A DNA stretch of 29,876 bases from an uncultured Bacilli bacterium (GCA_910580135.1 CAJTXC010000004.1:1-29876); one strand, 5' to 3'. Counted from the first letter of the stretch, positions 1-8,095 are shown. Made by a program: numbers and translations. Notes: generated by a model from the letters alone, not told the origin.

Positions 1-12
1 TATACAGTTCAT
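1..12 (-). CDS. Start of an unidentified ORF translationally coupled to the RHS gene (partial, runs off window)
   Basis: An ATG at 12-10 on the minus strand overlaps the TGA stop of the RHS gene (ATGA overlap). It is preceded by a perfect AGGAGG with an 8-base spacer, at about 21-26. Only four codons (Met-Asn-Cys-Ile) are visible, so no function can be given. This frame, read back upstream across one TAG, resembles a continuing YD repeat (Tyr-Asn-Asn-Tyr-stop-Glu-Asp-Asp-Asn). The ORF may therefore be the detached C-terminal part of the RHS protein. An unrelated downstream gene is equally possible from four codons. Confidence 0.45.
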
Positions 13-3000
13 ATTATCATCCTCCTAATAATTATTATATCATTATTTGATAATACTTTTATCAAATCACCGTTACTACCATATTTATAGCTATAAGTAT
101 CATTTTCTTTAGTCATCTTCTTTAATCTATAAAACTCATCATATTCATAGTTTATAGAAGCTCCATTACCATAATCAAATGATATTAAATCACCACTTGT
201 ATCATAATGATTAGTAACAAGAGTAATATTATCTCCTATTTTTATAGTTTCGATATTTAAGAATTCATCATAATTAAACTTATATTCTTTTGAGCCATGT
301 AAAACGGAGTTAAGTAAGTTTTTATCGTTATAAGTATACCCTGTTTTTTTATCTCCACTAGAGGTTTTTACAAGTCTTTTTTTATCATCATACGTATAAT
401 TAGATACGTTGCCTTTTGAATCAGTTTCAGATTTTGTTAAACCGGTTACTTCATCTACATCATATAAAGTAACGTTTCCAAGTGAATCAGTTGTACTTTT
501 AATAAAACTACCATCTAAAGTGTATTCTGCTTTATTTTCGATAAATAAATTACTATCCGTTGTTTCAAAATAAAATTCAAAGTGATAATCATCTTCAATA
601 AGTGTTGCTATTTCTATATTACTATCATTATATTTTAAGTATTTATCTTCTGTTTTTAATTTTATTAAATGGCTTCCGTTTTTGTTTTTCTTAAGTTCAA
701 ATAGTGAGTTATCAGCGTTATAGTTAGCTAGTAACAATTGATTACTTTGGTTTGTAAAATATCTATCACTAATTATAGAGTGACTTATCTTAAAGTAATT
801 ATCTACTTTTTCTAAATTCCATAAATCATGACTGCAGCATTCGTCTTTTATTTTTATTTCATTAGAAATGTTTCTTATATATTTATCAGTACCTTTTAAC
901 CTTATCTTGTATATTCCATCCGTTATAACACCTTCGGTGTTATTTTTTAGTATTCTAGTTAAGACTGGGTTATTATTACTATCATACTTAGTTTGGTTAG
1001 ATATACCCATATCAGATATTCCGTTTATAACTCTATCTGTTATATTATTATCATATTCAAACATAAAATTTTTCCCTTTAGGATCCATCATGTTTGTTAA
1101 CTGATTATTTTTATCATAGTTAAAGTTAGTTTTTTTATTATCTAAATTATCAGCAGTAATAACATTTCCATATTCATCATACTCATAGTCGACACTCCTT
1201 ATATCCTTAAACAAACTCATGTTGGCAATGTAAAACTCATTTGCTGTATATTCATGATTTATTTGTAAGGTAATTGATGTATAATCTCTTTCTGCTGTAA
1301 AAGAATTTGATACGTATTGCCATGCTTCATCATTTATGTTCAATAACGGGCTAGGTAACACGCAACCTCCCATTTCATCACTATCAGTATACTTAAATAT
1401 AACATAAACCCTACTTCCATAATGTTCTGATAAATTAGAATCTATCCCTAAGTTTTTATACCAAAATGAAATATTAAACGTATCTCCACCTTTACCATTT
1501 ATGTCAAATGTTTTTTCCATACTCATGGTATGTACTGGATTAAGTTTAGTTTTTAACGCTTTAACACCATTATCTAACGTTACTATTTCAAACTTATCAT
1601 TAGTTGAAACATCTTCTCCAGTTTGATTGTTATGAGCATTAAAAGTCCATCCAGAATAGTTATTTGAAAACTCAAAAGCTTCAAGCATATTATAGTTATT
1701 AGCAATCTCTCCTTCTTCCAACTGTATATCATCTATGTAAGTATCACCAAATTCAAGTACATTAATTCCCACTGATAAATTACTTGTTGCATCCATTGGG
1801 TAATATATAGTTACATCATATCTTTCAAAATCATCAGAAGGTTCAATTATCTCACTATATGCATTAACTATTTGATTATCTTTATCTTCGTATTTTAATT
1901 GTAATCTTACTTTGTTCGTGTTTTTTACATAAGCACTAAACGTATAATAATTCCCCTTTATTGCGTTTATAGAACCAGTATATAGAATTGTTTTATCGTC
2001 ATATAAACGATTATATATTTTAAAACTTTTCTCACCAGTTTTCGAATATTCATTATTAAAATCTAATCGAAATTTCATAGGATTAGTCATGTCAAATTTC
2101 CAATAATGTATAATTTGTTCAAAACTAGTATTTAACAAAAGATTTTTAACGTATTTAAGAGGCGTTTCTGTTCTCATTAATTTGTTATTATAACCTGGAT
2201 TTGTTCCATCGTTCGTACCGTTTATTTGACTTATTCCATACGCATTATTTATATCATCTTTACTTTTTAAACCACTAGTAGAAACCACACTACCTAGAGA
2301 GTTAAATATAATATTTTTAGCATTACCTTTAGAATCGGTTATGGTAGTTGAATCAAATCCGTAAATTGCTTCATAATATTCTCCCAAAGTGCCTTCTGTT
2401 CCATATTCAGAAACTTTTTTTACTTTATATGGACTTTGCTCATAATAATCATAAACTTTCTGTAACCCATTAATATCAGTAATTTTAGAAATTATATTTC
2501 TTTCATTATATTCAAATTTAGTTACACCTAATAAACTTTTTAGACTAATCAACTTATTATTTAAATAAGTTAAAATTACTGTTTCATCAGGACTAACAAT
2601 TGTTATAATATCACTATCATAAGTTATGTTTATTTCCGCACCATTAGCGTCTACTATTTTTATTATTTTGTTATCTTCATTATAAGTTACGGTATTTTTA
2701 TTGCCACTAACGTCTTCTATTTCTGATAAGTAAGCAATACTTTCTTTCTTAACAAATTTCATGGTATTACCATTTTTATCCCTAAGAACATAGTCATTAC
2801 TATTTTTAGTTATAGTCATATCAAGACCATCTTCGTCATAATAAACGTTTTCAGTATTAGTTGTATTATATCCACTATCATCAAATGTTACTTTTTGATT
2901 TAAAAAGTAATGTAATGTTCCATCATCATCACAATATTCTAAATATGTTCTTCCATCAATCTTTTGTTCCTTTATGGTTTGATGTAAATTTAATTTGTAA

Positions 3001-4457
3001 CCTAAACCATAACCATAATTATTATTTAGTACCACATCATTAGTATTATAAACCAAATCTAAACTTATTGGCATTTTACCACCAATGGTATTACCAATAT
3101 TAAATATGGATGTCATATTACCGTTATAATTATTAACATAAACTTTTCCTTCTGAAAAAGTTTGTTCCTGATAATCCATATAGTTTAATAACCCATTTTG
3201 GTTTCTATAAGATATGGTTAATACTGGTTTGGGATTAGAACCTATTATTTTATTATCTTTTGAAAAAAATTGAGCGATAAAGTCTGGATTATATTTTTCC
3301 TCATTTTGTTTTAACATAACACCAAAGTTAGGAGTTCCTGTGTACCATTTTCTAACCAATCTTGTTATATCAGTTTCATTTATAACAGGAGATATAACAT
3401 CATCACTTTCAAGATAACTGCATCTTGCTTCCATTATTCCTTCTACTTTAGAATTATATTTATCATGCATATTATTCCATCTAGCCTTAGATTCTGTCCA
3501 ATCACTAGTTATCTGATGAACAGTAAGTATATCATAGTCAACTGGAAACCCATTTGCTGGATATCCAACCAAACTCATAGTAGCATTTATTATTTGACTT
3601 CCTGTTCCAATTGTCGGCAAGCTAAATTTAAATAATGCTCTTATTGGTATGTATCCATCATTAGTTGAAATCATACCAACTCTAAGTCGTTCAGATGTAC
3701 CGTGACAATCTTCATTTTCGTCTCCAGGACTAATTTGAGTATCATAAACACTATTATCTTGACCAGAATTAGTTATAGTAGGGTCTATCATTACAGGAAA
3801 TTTCGTTTCTTCACTACTTAACCATTCTTTATCAATATTTAATTTTAATATATATTGCCCGTCCTCTATTCTAGATAATTCATAGTTAATATTATTGTTA
3901 GTTTTGAAATTAGCATCTATCATATAAGGTGCATCAAATTCGAAACAAACTTTATCATCAGACTTAGCGACTATCTTTTTATCTAATAGTTCAAGTTGCA
4001 TATTTGTCTCAATAGAAAATACTAACTTTTCTAAATCTATATATTTATTTTTTAATATAATAGCTTCTTTTACCTTTGCAGGCATAATGTTATATTCTAA
4101 ATCAATATTATTAAGAATATTTGGATAACATACATTTTTATAAAGTTTTGATTCCATAATATTTTCTGCTAGCTGTGATAAATTACAATTAACTAACTTA
4201 GTTTTAATATAATTATCACCAATACTTATGCATGTTAATTCATCTTTACTTGTTTTAGCAAACTTAACGTTATAAGCATTATTTTTGTTTGTATAATAAT
4301 TTCCAATATCTATTAAAGTATTATCTATTTCTTGATAAGTTCCATCTTTTAAGAAATGAATATCTTCATCAAATACTTGTGCTTCTATTATACCGTTTTT
4401 CTTAAGGAAATGTTTTTCTCTTGGTTTTCTTTTTCCGATTAATTCTATTTCTTTCAT
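9..4457 (-). CDS. DNRLRE/RHS (YD-repeat) protein with lectin-like modules, abruptly ended C-terminus
   Basis: Large (1482 aa) modular protein, probably surface-displayed or delivered by a tail-like particle; no signal peptide is visible. The N-terminal ~230 residues are followed by a DNRLRE-type beta domain (~232-416, with the characteristic WTESKARWNN segment). An RHS shell region follows from ~430. Two CBM4/9-like jelly-roll modules lie at ~776-911 and ~939-1081, each beginning near a Gly/Ser-Trp-x-Phe or N-x-SFE motif and ending in an I-D-D-I-Q-L or I-A-N-M-S-L strand. YD repeats start at ~1092 (YEYDEYGNV). A ricin-trefoil-like insert sits at ~1180-1300 (GIYKIRLKG, then KYLKY), and more YD repeats run to the end. 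The start is set by AAGGAG upstream of ATG. It ends in IIIIRRMII within a repeat, with no RHS core end or toxin tip. It is the last visible gene of the tail-fibre operon. Family assignment is good; function is inferred. Confidence 0.85.
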   Translation of the reverse strand: MKEIELIGKRKPREKHFLKKNGIIEAQVFDEDIHFLKDGTYQEIDNTLIDIGNYYTNKNNAYNVKFAKTSKDELTCISIGDNYIKTKLVNCNLSQLAENIMESKLYKNVCYPNILNNIDLEYNIMPAKVKEAIILKNKYIDLEKLVFSIETNMQLELLDKKIVAKSDDKVCFEFDAPYMIDANFKTNNNINYELSRIEDGQYILKLNIDKEWLSSEETKFPVMIDPTITNSGQDNSVYDTQISPGDENEDCHGTSERLRVGMISTNDGYIPIRALFKFSLPTIGTGSQIINATMSLVGYPANGFPVDYDILTVHQITSDWTESKARWNNMHDKYNSKVEGIMEARCSYLESDDVISPVINETDITRLVRKWYTGTPNFGVMLKQNEEKYNPDFIAQFFSKDNKIIGSNPKPVLTISYRNQNGLLNYMDYQEQTFSEGKVYVNNYNGNMTSIFNIGNTIGGKMPISLDLVYNTNDVVLNNNYGYGLGYKLNLHQTIKEQKIDGRTYLEYCDDDGTLHYFLNQKVTFDDSGYNTTNTENVYYDEDGLDMTITKNSNDYVLRDKNGNTMKFVKKESIAYLSEIEDVSGNKNTVTYNEDNKIIKIVDANGAEINITYDSDIITIVSPDETVILTYLNNKLISLKSLLGVTKFEYNERNIISKITDINGLQKVYDYYEQSPYKVKKVSEYGTEGTLGEYYEAIYGFDSTTITDSKGNAKNIIFNSLGSVVSTSGLKSKDDINNAYGISQINGTNDGTNPGYNNKLMRTETPLKYVKNLLLNTSFEQIIHYWKFDMTNPMKFRLDFNNEYSKTGEKSFKIYNRLYDDKTILYTGSINAIKGNYYTFSAYVKNTNKVRLQLKYEDKDNQIVNAYSEIIEPSDDFERYDVTIYYPMDATSNLSVGINVLEFGDTYIDDIQLEEGEIANNYNMLEAFEFSNNYSGWTFNAHNNQTGEDVSTNDKFEIVTLDNGVKALKTKLNPVHTMSMEKTFDINGKGGDTFNISFWYKNLGIDSNLSEHYGSRVYVIFKYTDSDEMGGCVLPSPLLNINDEAWQYVSNSFTAERDYTSITLQINHEYTANEFYIANMSLFKDIRSVDYEYDEYGNVITADNLDNKKTNFNYDKNNQLTNMMDPKGKNFMFEYDNNITDRVINGISDMGISNQTKYDSNNNPVLTRILKNNTEGVITDGIYKIRLKGTDKYIRNISNEIKIKDECCSHDLWNLEKVDNYFKISHSIISDRYFTNQSNQLLLANYNADNSLFELKKNKNGSHLIKLKTEDKYLKYNDSNIEIATLIEDDYHFEFYFETTDSNLFIENKAEYTLDGSFIKSTTDSLGNVTLYDVDEVTGLTKSETDSKGNVSNYTYDDKKRLVKTSSGDKKTGYTYNDKNLLNSVLHGSKEYKFNYDEFLNIETIKIGDNITLVTNHYDTSGDLISFDYGNGASINYEYDEFYRLKKMTKENDTYSYKYGSNGDLIKVLSNNDIIIIRRMII

Positions 4458-4477
4458 AGCTAATCTCCTTTCTATAT

Positions 4478-4867
4478 TTATTTTTCTTTAGATAAAAGTA
4501 GGTATAAATTATCTATTTGCTTTTTAACTTTAGGATAATAATTTTTCCATAAAGTTGACGTATCAATAAATTCATTACTAGCTACTTTATCTATTGCTTT
4601 TGTTACATTATTTCCATTAATAACAATTTCGTAATACAGTTTATTTTCAATTCCATTTAAATTCTGCAAATCACTCTCCATTTGCTTTATCATCTTTTCT
4701 TCGTTATCTATCAAATTAATTAACCTATTCTTTTCCAAAGCAATTTCAGTTTCGTAATTCAAAATTAAATTTAACCTTCTTTTTAAAACGTTAAGTTCAT
4801 AAACCGTATTAGAGTAGTTACTAAGCGCTTGCATAATCAAACAATCCTTTGTGGTTAAAGGTACCAT
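4478..4867 (-). CDS. Small helical, probably coiled-coil protein of the tail-fibre/RHS cassette
   Basis: About 129 residues, unrecognised family. I chose the ATG at 4867 because it makes a TAATG stop-start overlap with the upstream fibre gene; an in-frame ATG at 4885 would overlap further. The central part (roughly residues 30-85) is rich in Leu, Glu, Lys and Asn with heptad-like spacing, suggesting a coiled coil. The C-terminal part is Lys-rich and helical. No membrane segment or signal peptide is seen. The position between a tail-fibre protein and an RHS protein, with translational coupling on the upstream side and a 20-base gap downstream, suggests a structural linker, chaperone or assembly factor for one of them. 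That role is inference from context only. Confidence 0.7.
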   Translation of the reverse strand: MVPLTTKDCLIMQALSNYSNTVYELNVLKRRLNLILNYETEIALEKNRLINLIDNEEKMIKQMESDLQNLNGIENKLYYEIVINGNNVTKAIDKVASNEFIDTSTLWKNYYPKVKKQIDNLYLLLSKEK

Positions 4868-6066
4868 TAAGATACCCTTTTCCACATATAAACAACAAGG
4901 TATGGTGGCATATTGTTATGTGATGCACTTCCACCAGTGTTTTGGTTTGTAGCAGTAGCCGGAATTGCAGCATTAGCACTAACATCATCATAACCATCAT
5001 CGTTTCTATTTCTACGTAACATATAGAATCCGTTCGTGTTAGAAGTCCCATTAAATCCTTTAGCTCTTGCACTGTGACCATGTGGATTTTGAGCGTGTGT
5101 ATGGCTTGGCATTTCATTAACCGTTAACGTATGAAGTGGTTCTCCACCCATTTCTCCATTAGGAAAGTTACAAGTATTAGCATCATATGTACCCCAGTAA
5201 TTAGTAGTGTTAGTAACATTATTACCTTGACCTAATAAAAATCTTCCTTTTATTTGTTCCCAAGTTCCACCAAATAAAGTTGATGGGCTAGTACTATTAA
5301 CTGATACATAAACACTTCCGACAGGATAAATCATATTGCAAACTTCTTCCTTATTTAAAGATGGAGTTTCTTCCTCTTTTTTTCCTCCAACAGTTAAGGT
5401 TTTAACGACTAAGTTACCCTCACTATCTAGACTAAAGTTATTATTATTTGAAGTGATACAATCTACACTTGCGTTATTTACTTCTAAGTTAAGTTTGTCT
5501 TCAGTTTTAGTGAACGCATCTTTAAAATAAATATCGTCTAAAGAAAATTCACCATCGTTTTTTAACTTATGGTTATAATACATTGCATTATTTAAAAACA
5601 TTCTATTTTCAATAGTATCTTTAGGATATATCAACTCAATACTAACATTAGAATAGTTAGTATAAATATAGTTAACACCTTCAAATAAAGTAACAGGAAA
5701 TGCTTCTATTTTTGTTACTTCTGGAGCTTCTAAAATATAAGCAGTACCATCTTCATTTACTCCTACTTTTCTATTTACAACAGTTTCCATTACAACGTCG
5801 TTATTAACAACTTTTATTTCTTGTAATAGTTCATCTCCTACATCTTCAATACATCTTAATGGTTCTTCTAAATCAAAAAGATATTGCTTTTTTTCCTCCG
5901 TTGGGTTTTCTTGTGATTCTTTATCAACAAAGATTAAAAGATCACTTTCTTCTGGTGCAGCTGCATTAGCACCCATTGTTACTTTAAGCTTCATTAATGA
6001 AGCATTAAGTGAGTCTTGTAAGCTTACTTCATTAATTCCGCTTACGGTTTGTTCTGTTAAATTCAT
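4867..6066 (-). CDS. Phage tail-fibre/collar-like protein (baseplate receptor-binding C-terminal domain)
   Basis: About 399 residues. The C-terminal ~150 residues carry the signature order of phage tail collar/fibre domains: a PVGSVYVSV strand, then FGGTWEQIKGRFLLGQG, then EMPSHTH with alternating His and Gly, and a terminal NMPPYLVVYMWKR strand. These domains trimerise and bind surface receptors in tailed phages and tailocins. The N-terminal ~240 residues are a different beta-rich region. AAAGGAG precedes the ATG, and the stop overlaps the next ATG as TAATG. It heads the fibre / coiled-coil / RHS operon, separated from the sigma-like gene by a strong terminator. No structural phage genes are seen nearby, so it may be an orphan fibre of a domesticated tail or the edge of a prophage. 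Domain call is strong; system is uncertain. Confidence 0.85.
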   Translation of the reverse strand: MNLTEQTVSGINEVSLQDSLNASLMKLKVTMGANAAAPEESDLLIFVDKESQENPTEEKKQYLFDLEEPLRCIEDVGDELLQEIKVVNNDVVMETVVNRKVGVNEDGTAYILEAPEVTKIEAFPVTLFEGVNYIYTNYSNVSIELIYPKDTIENRMFLNNAMYYNHKLKNDGEFSLDDIYFKDAFTKTEDKLNLEVNNASVDCITSNNNNFSLDSEGNLVVKTLTVGGKKEEETPSLNKEEVCNMIYPVGSVYVSVNSTSPSTLFGGTWEQIKGRFLLGQGNNVTNTTNYWGTYDANTCNFPNGEMGGEPLHTLTVNEMPSHTHAQNPHGHSARAKGFNGTSNTNGFYMLRRNRNDDGYDDVSANAAIPATATNQNTGGSASHNNMPPYLVVYMWKRVS

Positions 6067-6176
6067 AATATCTCTCCTTTCTTTAACAGCTTAATCATAA
6101 AATTTTTTTTACTGGATTTTCACTAGACTTTTAAAAAAATAAAATTGTCAAAGATCAAACCTATTAACAAAAAAAG

Positions 6177-6214
6177 AAATAGGTAAAGGAAAATACATAT
6201 TCCTTCACCTATTT
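6177..6214 (-). terminator. Strong intrinsic terminator after the sigma-like gene
   Basis: Arms 6177-6191 and 6200-6214 pair over 15 bp with a single G-U and an 8-base loop, followed on the minus strand by CTTTTTTTG. It lies 26 bases after the sigma-like gene and isolates it from the fibre/RHS operon. Confidence 0.9.
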
Positions 6215-6239
6215 GCTCACTTAACACTAAAATAACAGA

Positions 6240-6728
6240 TTAAAAATATAAACTTTTTAAAATTTCTTTTAATTTAGATAATCCTTTTTTCAATCCAATG
6301 TGTACCGATTGTTGAGAAACTCCTTCTTCTCTTGCAATCTCGTATTCATTTTTATCTTCAAAATAGTATTTAATAATTCTTCTTCTTTGAACTTCTGATA
6401 ACCTATTTATAGATTCCCATAATTTTTCAAAATCAATTAACCGTTCAACTATATCTCCAATAAGTTTTTCCTTTACTAATGTTCTTTTATACAAAACAAA
6501 ATCATTTTCTATTATATTTAGGTGTTCAATATGTCTACTAAACTCATTTAGTTCGGATACATCATCAAGTTCAAATCTATCCATTGCAAGAAAAACATCT
6601 TTAGACACATGTATTTTTCTTAAAACACCTTTATAATCATTAAATAAAATATTGTATTTTTGTTCTTCTTCATTAAATTCTAAAATATAAGGATTATCAT
6701 TTTTCCTTTTTCTTTTTGGTCTTTTCAT
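6240..6728 (-). CDS. Sigma-70 region-4-like regulator of the mobile-element type
   Basis: A 162-residue basic protein. The C-terminal part (~115-160) is a sigma region 4 helix-turn-helix: RLSEVQRRRIIKYYF, then NEYEIAREEGVSQQSVHIGLKKGLSKLKEIL. The middle part (VFLAMDRFELDDVSELNEFSRHIEH) matches the arrangement in short sigma-like proteins that, to my knowledge, are common on Firmicutes conjugative elements and prophages. No region 2 is evident, so it may act as a partial sigma factor or as an activator. AAAGGATG precedes the ATG. It sits alone between two terminators, downstream of a structured RNA and upstream of the fibre/RHS operon, so it may control that operon. The control role is inference. 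Confidence 0.8.
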   Translation of the reverse strand: MKRPKRKRKNDNPYILEFNEEEQKYNILFNDYKGVLRKIHVSKDVFLAMDRFELDDVSELNEFSRHIEHLNIIENDFVLYKRTLVKEKLIGDIVERLIDFEKLWESINRLSEVQRRRIIKYYFEDKNEYEIAREEGVSQQSVHIGLKKGLSKLKEILKSLYF

Positions 6729-6784
6729 TTACCATCCTTTCTACCTACTTATTTCAATAGAAAAGGTGGCGCTCTTGAAAAATA

Positions 6785-7006
6785 AAAAAATATAAAAAAA
6801 ATCCCAGATGGGATTATAAAACTAATACCACATCTGGGAATAACATCTAAAAACCAAAACCCAATAATCATAGTAGCAACCCATCAATGCCACAACAATT
6901 TACTTCAACAGTAAAAGTGTTTAGATGTACCACTATTTATCTAACCCTTTATACTTTAATATTATAATTTTAATACTACTTATAAAGGCATTGTTCCTTT
7001 TTTTCT
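6785..7006 (-). ncRNA. Candidate structured leader RNA / small RNA upstream of the sigma-like gene
   Basis: No ORF fits here. On the minus strand, a near-consensus promoter is followed by successive perfect or near-perfect pairings. Hairpin A has outer arms 6981-6988 and 6946-6953 (CCTTTATA/TATAAAGG), with an inner 7-bp helix. A long-range closing stem joins 6920-6928 to 6843-6851 (9 bp, ACATCTAAA/TTTAGATGT). It encloses hairpin B at 6899-6915 (6 bp, 5-base loop) and hairpin C at 6873-6893 (6 bp with one G-U, 9-base loop). The intrinsic terminator at 6802-6839 ends it. The enclosed part thus resembles a three-way junction followed by a terminator, the layout of many riboswitches and regulatory RNAs. 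I do not recognise it as T-box, preQ1, purine, c-di-GMP, 6S, tmRNA or RNase P. Boundaries are approximate. Confidence 0.55.
6802..6839 (-). terminator. Intrinsic terminator or attenuator ending the structured RNA
   Basis: Arms 6802-6810 and 6831-6839 (TCCCAGATG / CATCTGGGA) pair perfectly over 9 bp. Two further G-C pairs are possible across a one-base bulge. On the minus strand a long T-rich tract (ATTTTTTTTATATTTTTTT) follows. It lies ~75 bases before the sigma-like gene, so it could end a stand-alone RNA or attenuate read-through into that gene. Confidence 0.85.
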
Positions 7007-7010
7007 GAGT

Positions 7011-7039
7011 ATTATATACATTTTTATCATTAATGTAAA
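7011..7039 (-). promoter_or_regulatory. Near-consensus sigma-A promoter for the structured RNA
   Basis: The -35 TTTACA (7039-7034) and -10 TATAAT (7016-7011) are separated by exactly 17 bases. Transcription would start near 7003-7005 and enter the structured RNA. Confidence 0.75.
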
Positions 7040-7093
7040 TAGTTATATAAACAAAAAACGACAAAATTATATAATATATAAAAGAATTTAAAA

Positions 7094-7119
7094 AAATCTA
7101 GCTATTTCTTGCTAGATTT
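7094..7119 (-). terminator. Intrinsic terminator overlapping the end of the small membrane-protein gene
   Basis: Arms 7094-7102 and 7111-7119 (AAATCTAGC/GCTAGATTT) pair perfectly over 9 bp with an 8-base loop and a T-run on the minus strand. The stop codon at 7102-7104 lies within it. It separates this operon from the structured RNA. Confidence 0.85.
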
Positions 7120-7320
7120 TATTCTTGCTACAAAAGTAATTATGTTACATAATACTAAAACTATATAAGAGTTATATGAAACCATATCAAACTTAATCTG
7201 TACTATTAAAAGTACGATAGCTATTACATCTATAAATATAAGTATTCTACTTAACAATTTTAAATTATTATTAACTCTTAATAATTCGTTTTCATCTACT
7301 TTTTTAACTTCTTTTTTCAT
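7102..7320 (-). CDS. Small two-helix membrane protein, unknown function
   Basis: About 72 residues from the ATG at 7320; an in-frame ATG at 7335 would overlap the upstream gene by 11 bases. I prefer 7320 because TGAGGA lies about 9 bases before it and it gives a 4-base gap. After a charged Lys/Glu N-terminus there are two hydrophobic helices (around residues 25-43 and 49-66 of this form), and the tail is basic (RIKSSKK). Nothing recognisable is conserved. It follows the membrane-anchored 256-residue protein in the same transcript, so the two may act together at the membrane; this is inference. Confidence 0.65.
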   Translation of the reverse strand: MKKEVKKVDENELLRVNNNLKLLSRILIFIDVIAIVLLIVQIKFDMVSYNSYIVLVLCNIITFVARIKSSKK

Positions 7321-7324
7321 ATGT

Positions 7325-8095
7325 TTATTCCTCATTATTATTACCTGTTAAAGAACAGTTAAATCCTTTATCGGTATATTCTTTTCTAATACTTTCAAAC
7401 GTATCGTTAAGTGATGGTTTAACAAATAAAATAGTTTGATTTTCAAGTGTTGTCAGCTCATTATAACCTTCTCTTTGATAATTAGTTTCAACATTAAAAG
7501 TAAATCCTTTTTCAGTCTTTACATAATTAACACTATTTCCGTTTGCAGAAGCATTATTTATGAAAAACGCTTCATATTGAGTTTTCAAGTCTTCCACTAT
7601 CGCTGATTGATTATCCGTGTTAGACATTACAATATAATTAAAGTTTGAATTTACAAGGTTTGAATTTTTATAATTAAGTACGTAAGTTACGTTTTGACTT
7701 TCTGCATCACTTTTAGATTGATAAGTACAGGTTAAAGTGCCACTATTATCTTCTTTTCTTGATACTGGTATAGTAGTTGTCGTTTTAGGTTCAACGTTTT
7801 TAGTAGTTCTTCCAAAATCAGATTTATTATTTACGTAGTATAAAACAAGTAAAATTACTATTGCAATTATAATACCTAGTATCGTAAAATTAGGTTTTTT
7901 ACTTCTCATTAATATTTCATTATTAGTTATCGGATCTATTACCACGGTATTATTTACCGCTCCATCATATAAGTCATCTAAGTTTATTTCACGGGTAACA
8001 TAACCAGGATCTTCGTCTATATTATCCTTTTCGTCTTCAGCAATTTCTTCTATTATATCAATTTCATTTTCTTCAATATTTTTATTTTCACTCAT
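7325..8095 (-). CDS. Membrane-anchored protein with acidic cytoplasmic N-terminus and extracellular Cys-containing domain
   Basis: 256 residues. The first ~65 are strongly acidic (Glu/Asp/Ile-rich). A single membrane helix follows at ~70-90 (FTILGIIIAIVILLVLYYV), then a Thr-rich linker, then an exported domain of ~140 residues. That domain begins with LTCTYQSKS, has a VTYVLNYKNSNLVN strand pair, and ends near GFNCSLTG, so two Cys could form a disulphide. The layout and the CTY / YxxxYKxxK / Gly-aromatic-x-Cys landmarks match the protein at 11256-12002, making paralogy likely. The exported domain recalls YehR/DUF1307-like lipoproteins, but that is a weak resemblance. GGAGGG precedes the ATG. 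The gene lies downstream of psd; function unknown. Confidence 0.8.
   Translation of the reverse strand: MSENKNIEENEIDIIEEIAEDEKDNIDEDPGYVTREINLDDLYDGAVNNTVVIDPITNNEILMRSKKPNFTILGIIIAIVILLVLYYVNNKSDFGRTTKNVEPKTTTTIPVSRKEDNSGTLTCTYQSKSDAESQNVTYVLNYKNSNLVNSNFNYIVMSNTDNQSAIVEDLKTQYEAFFINNASANGNSVNYVKTEKGFTFNVETNYQREGYNELTTLENQTILFVKPSLNDTFESIRKEYTDKGFNCSLTGNNNEE

Noticed and set aside
9..11. Reassignment of TGA to Trp, as in Mollicutes
   Set aside because: TGG is used for Trp (for example in lysS), none of the readable genes contains in-frame TGA, and the one TGA seen sits exactly where a new ATG and Shine-Dalgarno begin.
868..1104. Plus-strand reading frame opposite the RHS gene
   Set aside because: It is a low-complexity hydrophobic shadow of the RHS coding sequence with no ribosome binding site.
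4867..6066. Diversity-generating retroelement target in the fibre C-terminus
   Set aside because: No reverse transcriptase or template repeat is visible in the window.
1..7040. Complete prophage or integrative conjugative element
   Set aside because: Only tail-fibre, RHS and sigma-like genes are present; no integrase, relaxase, terminase, portal or att repeats could be found in the window.
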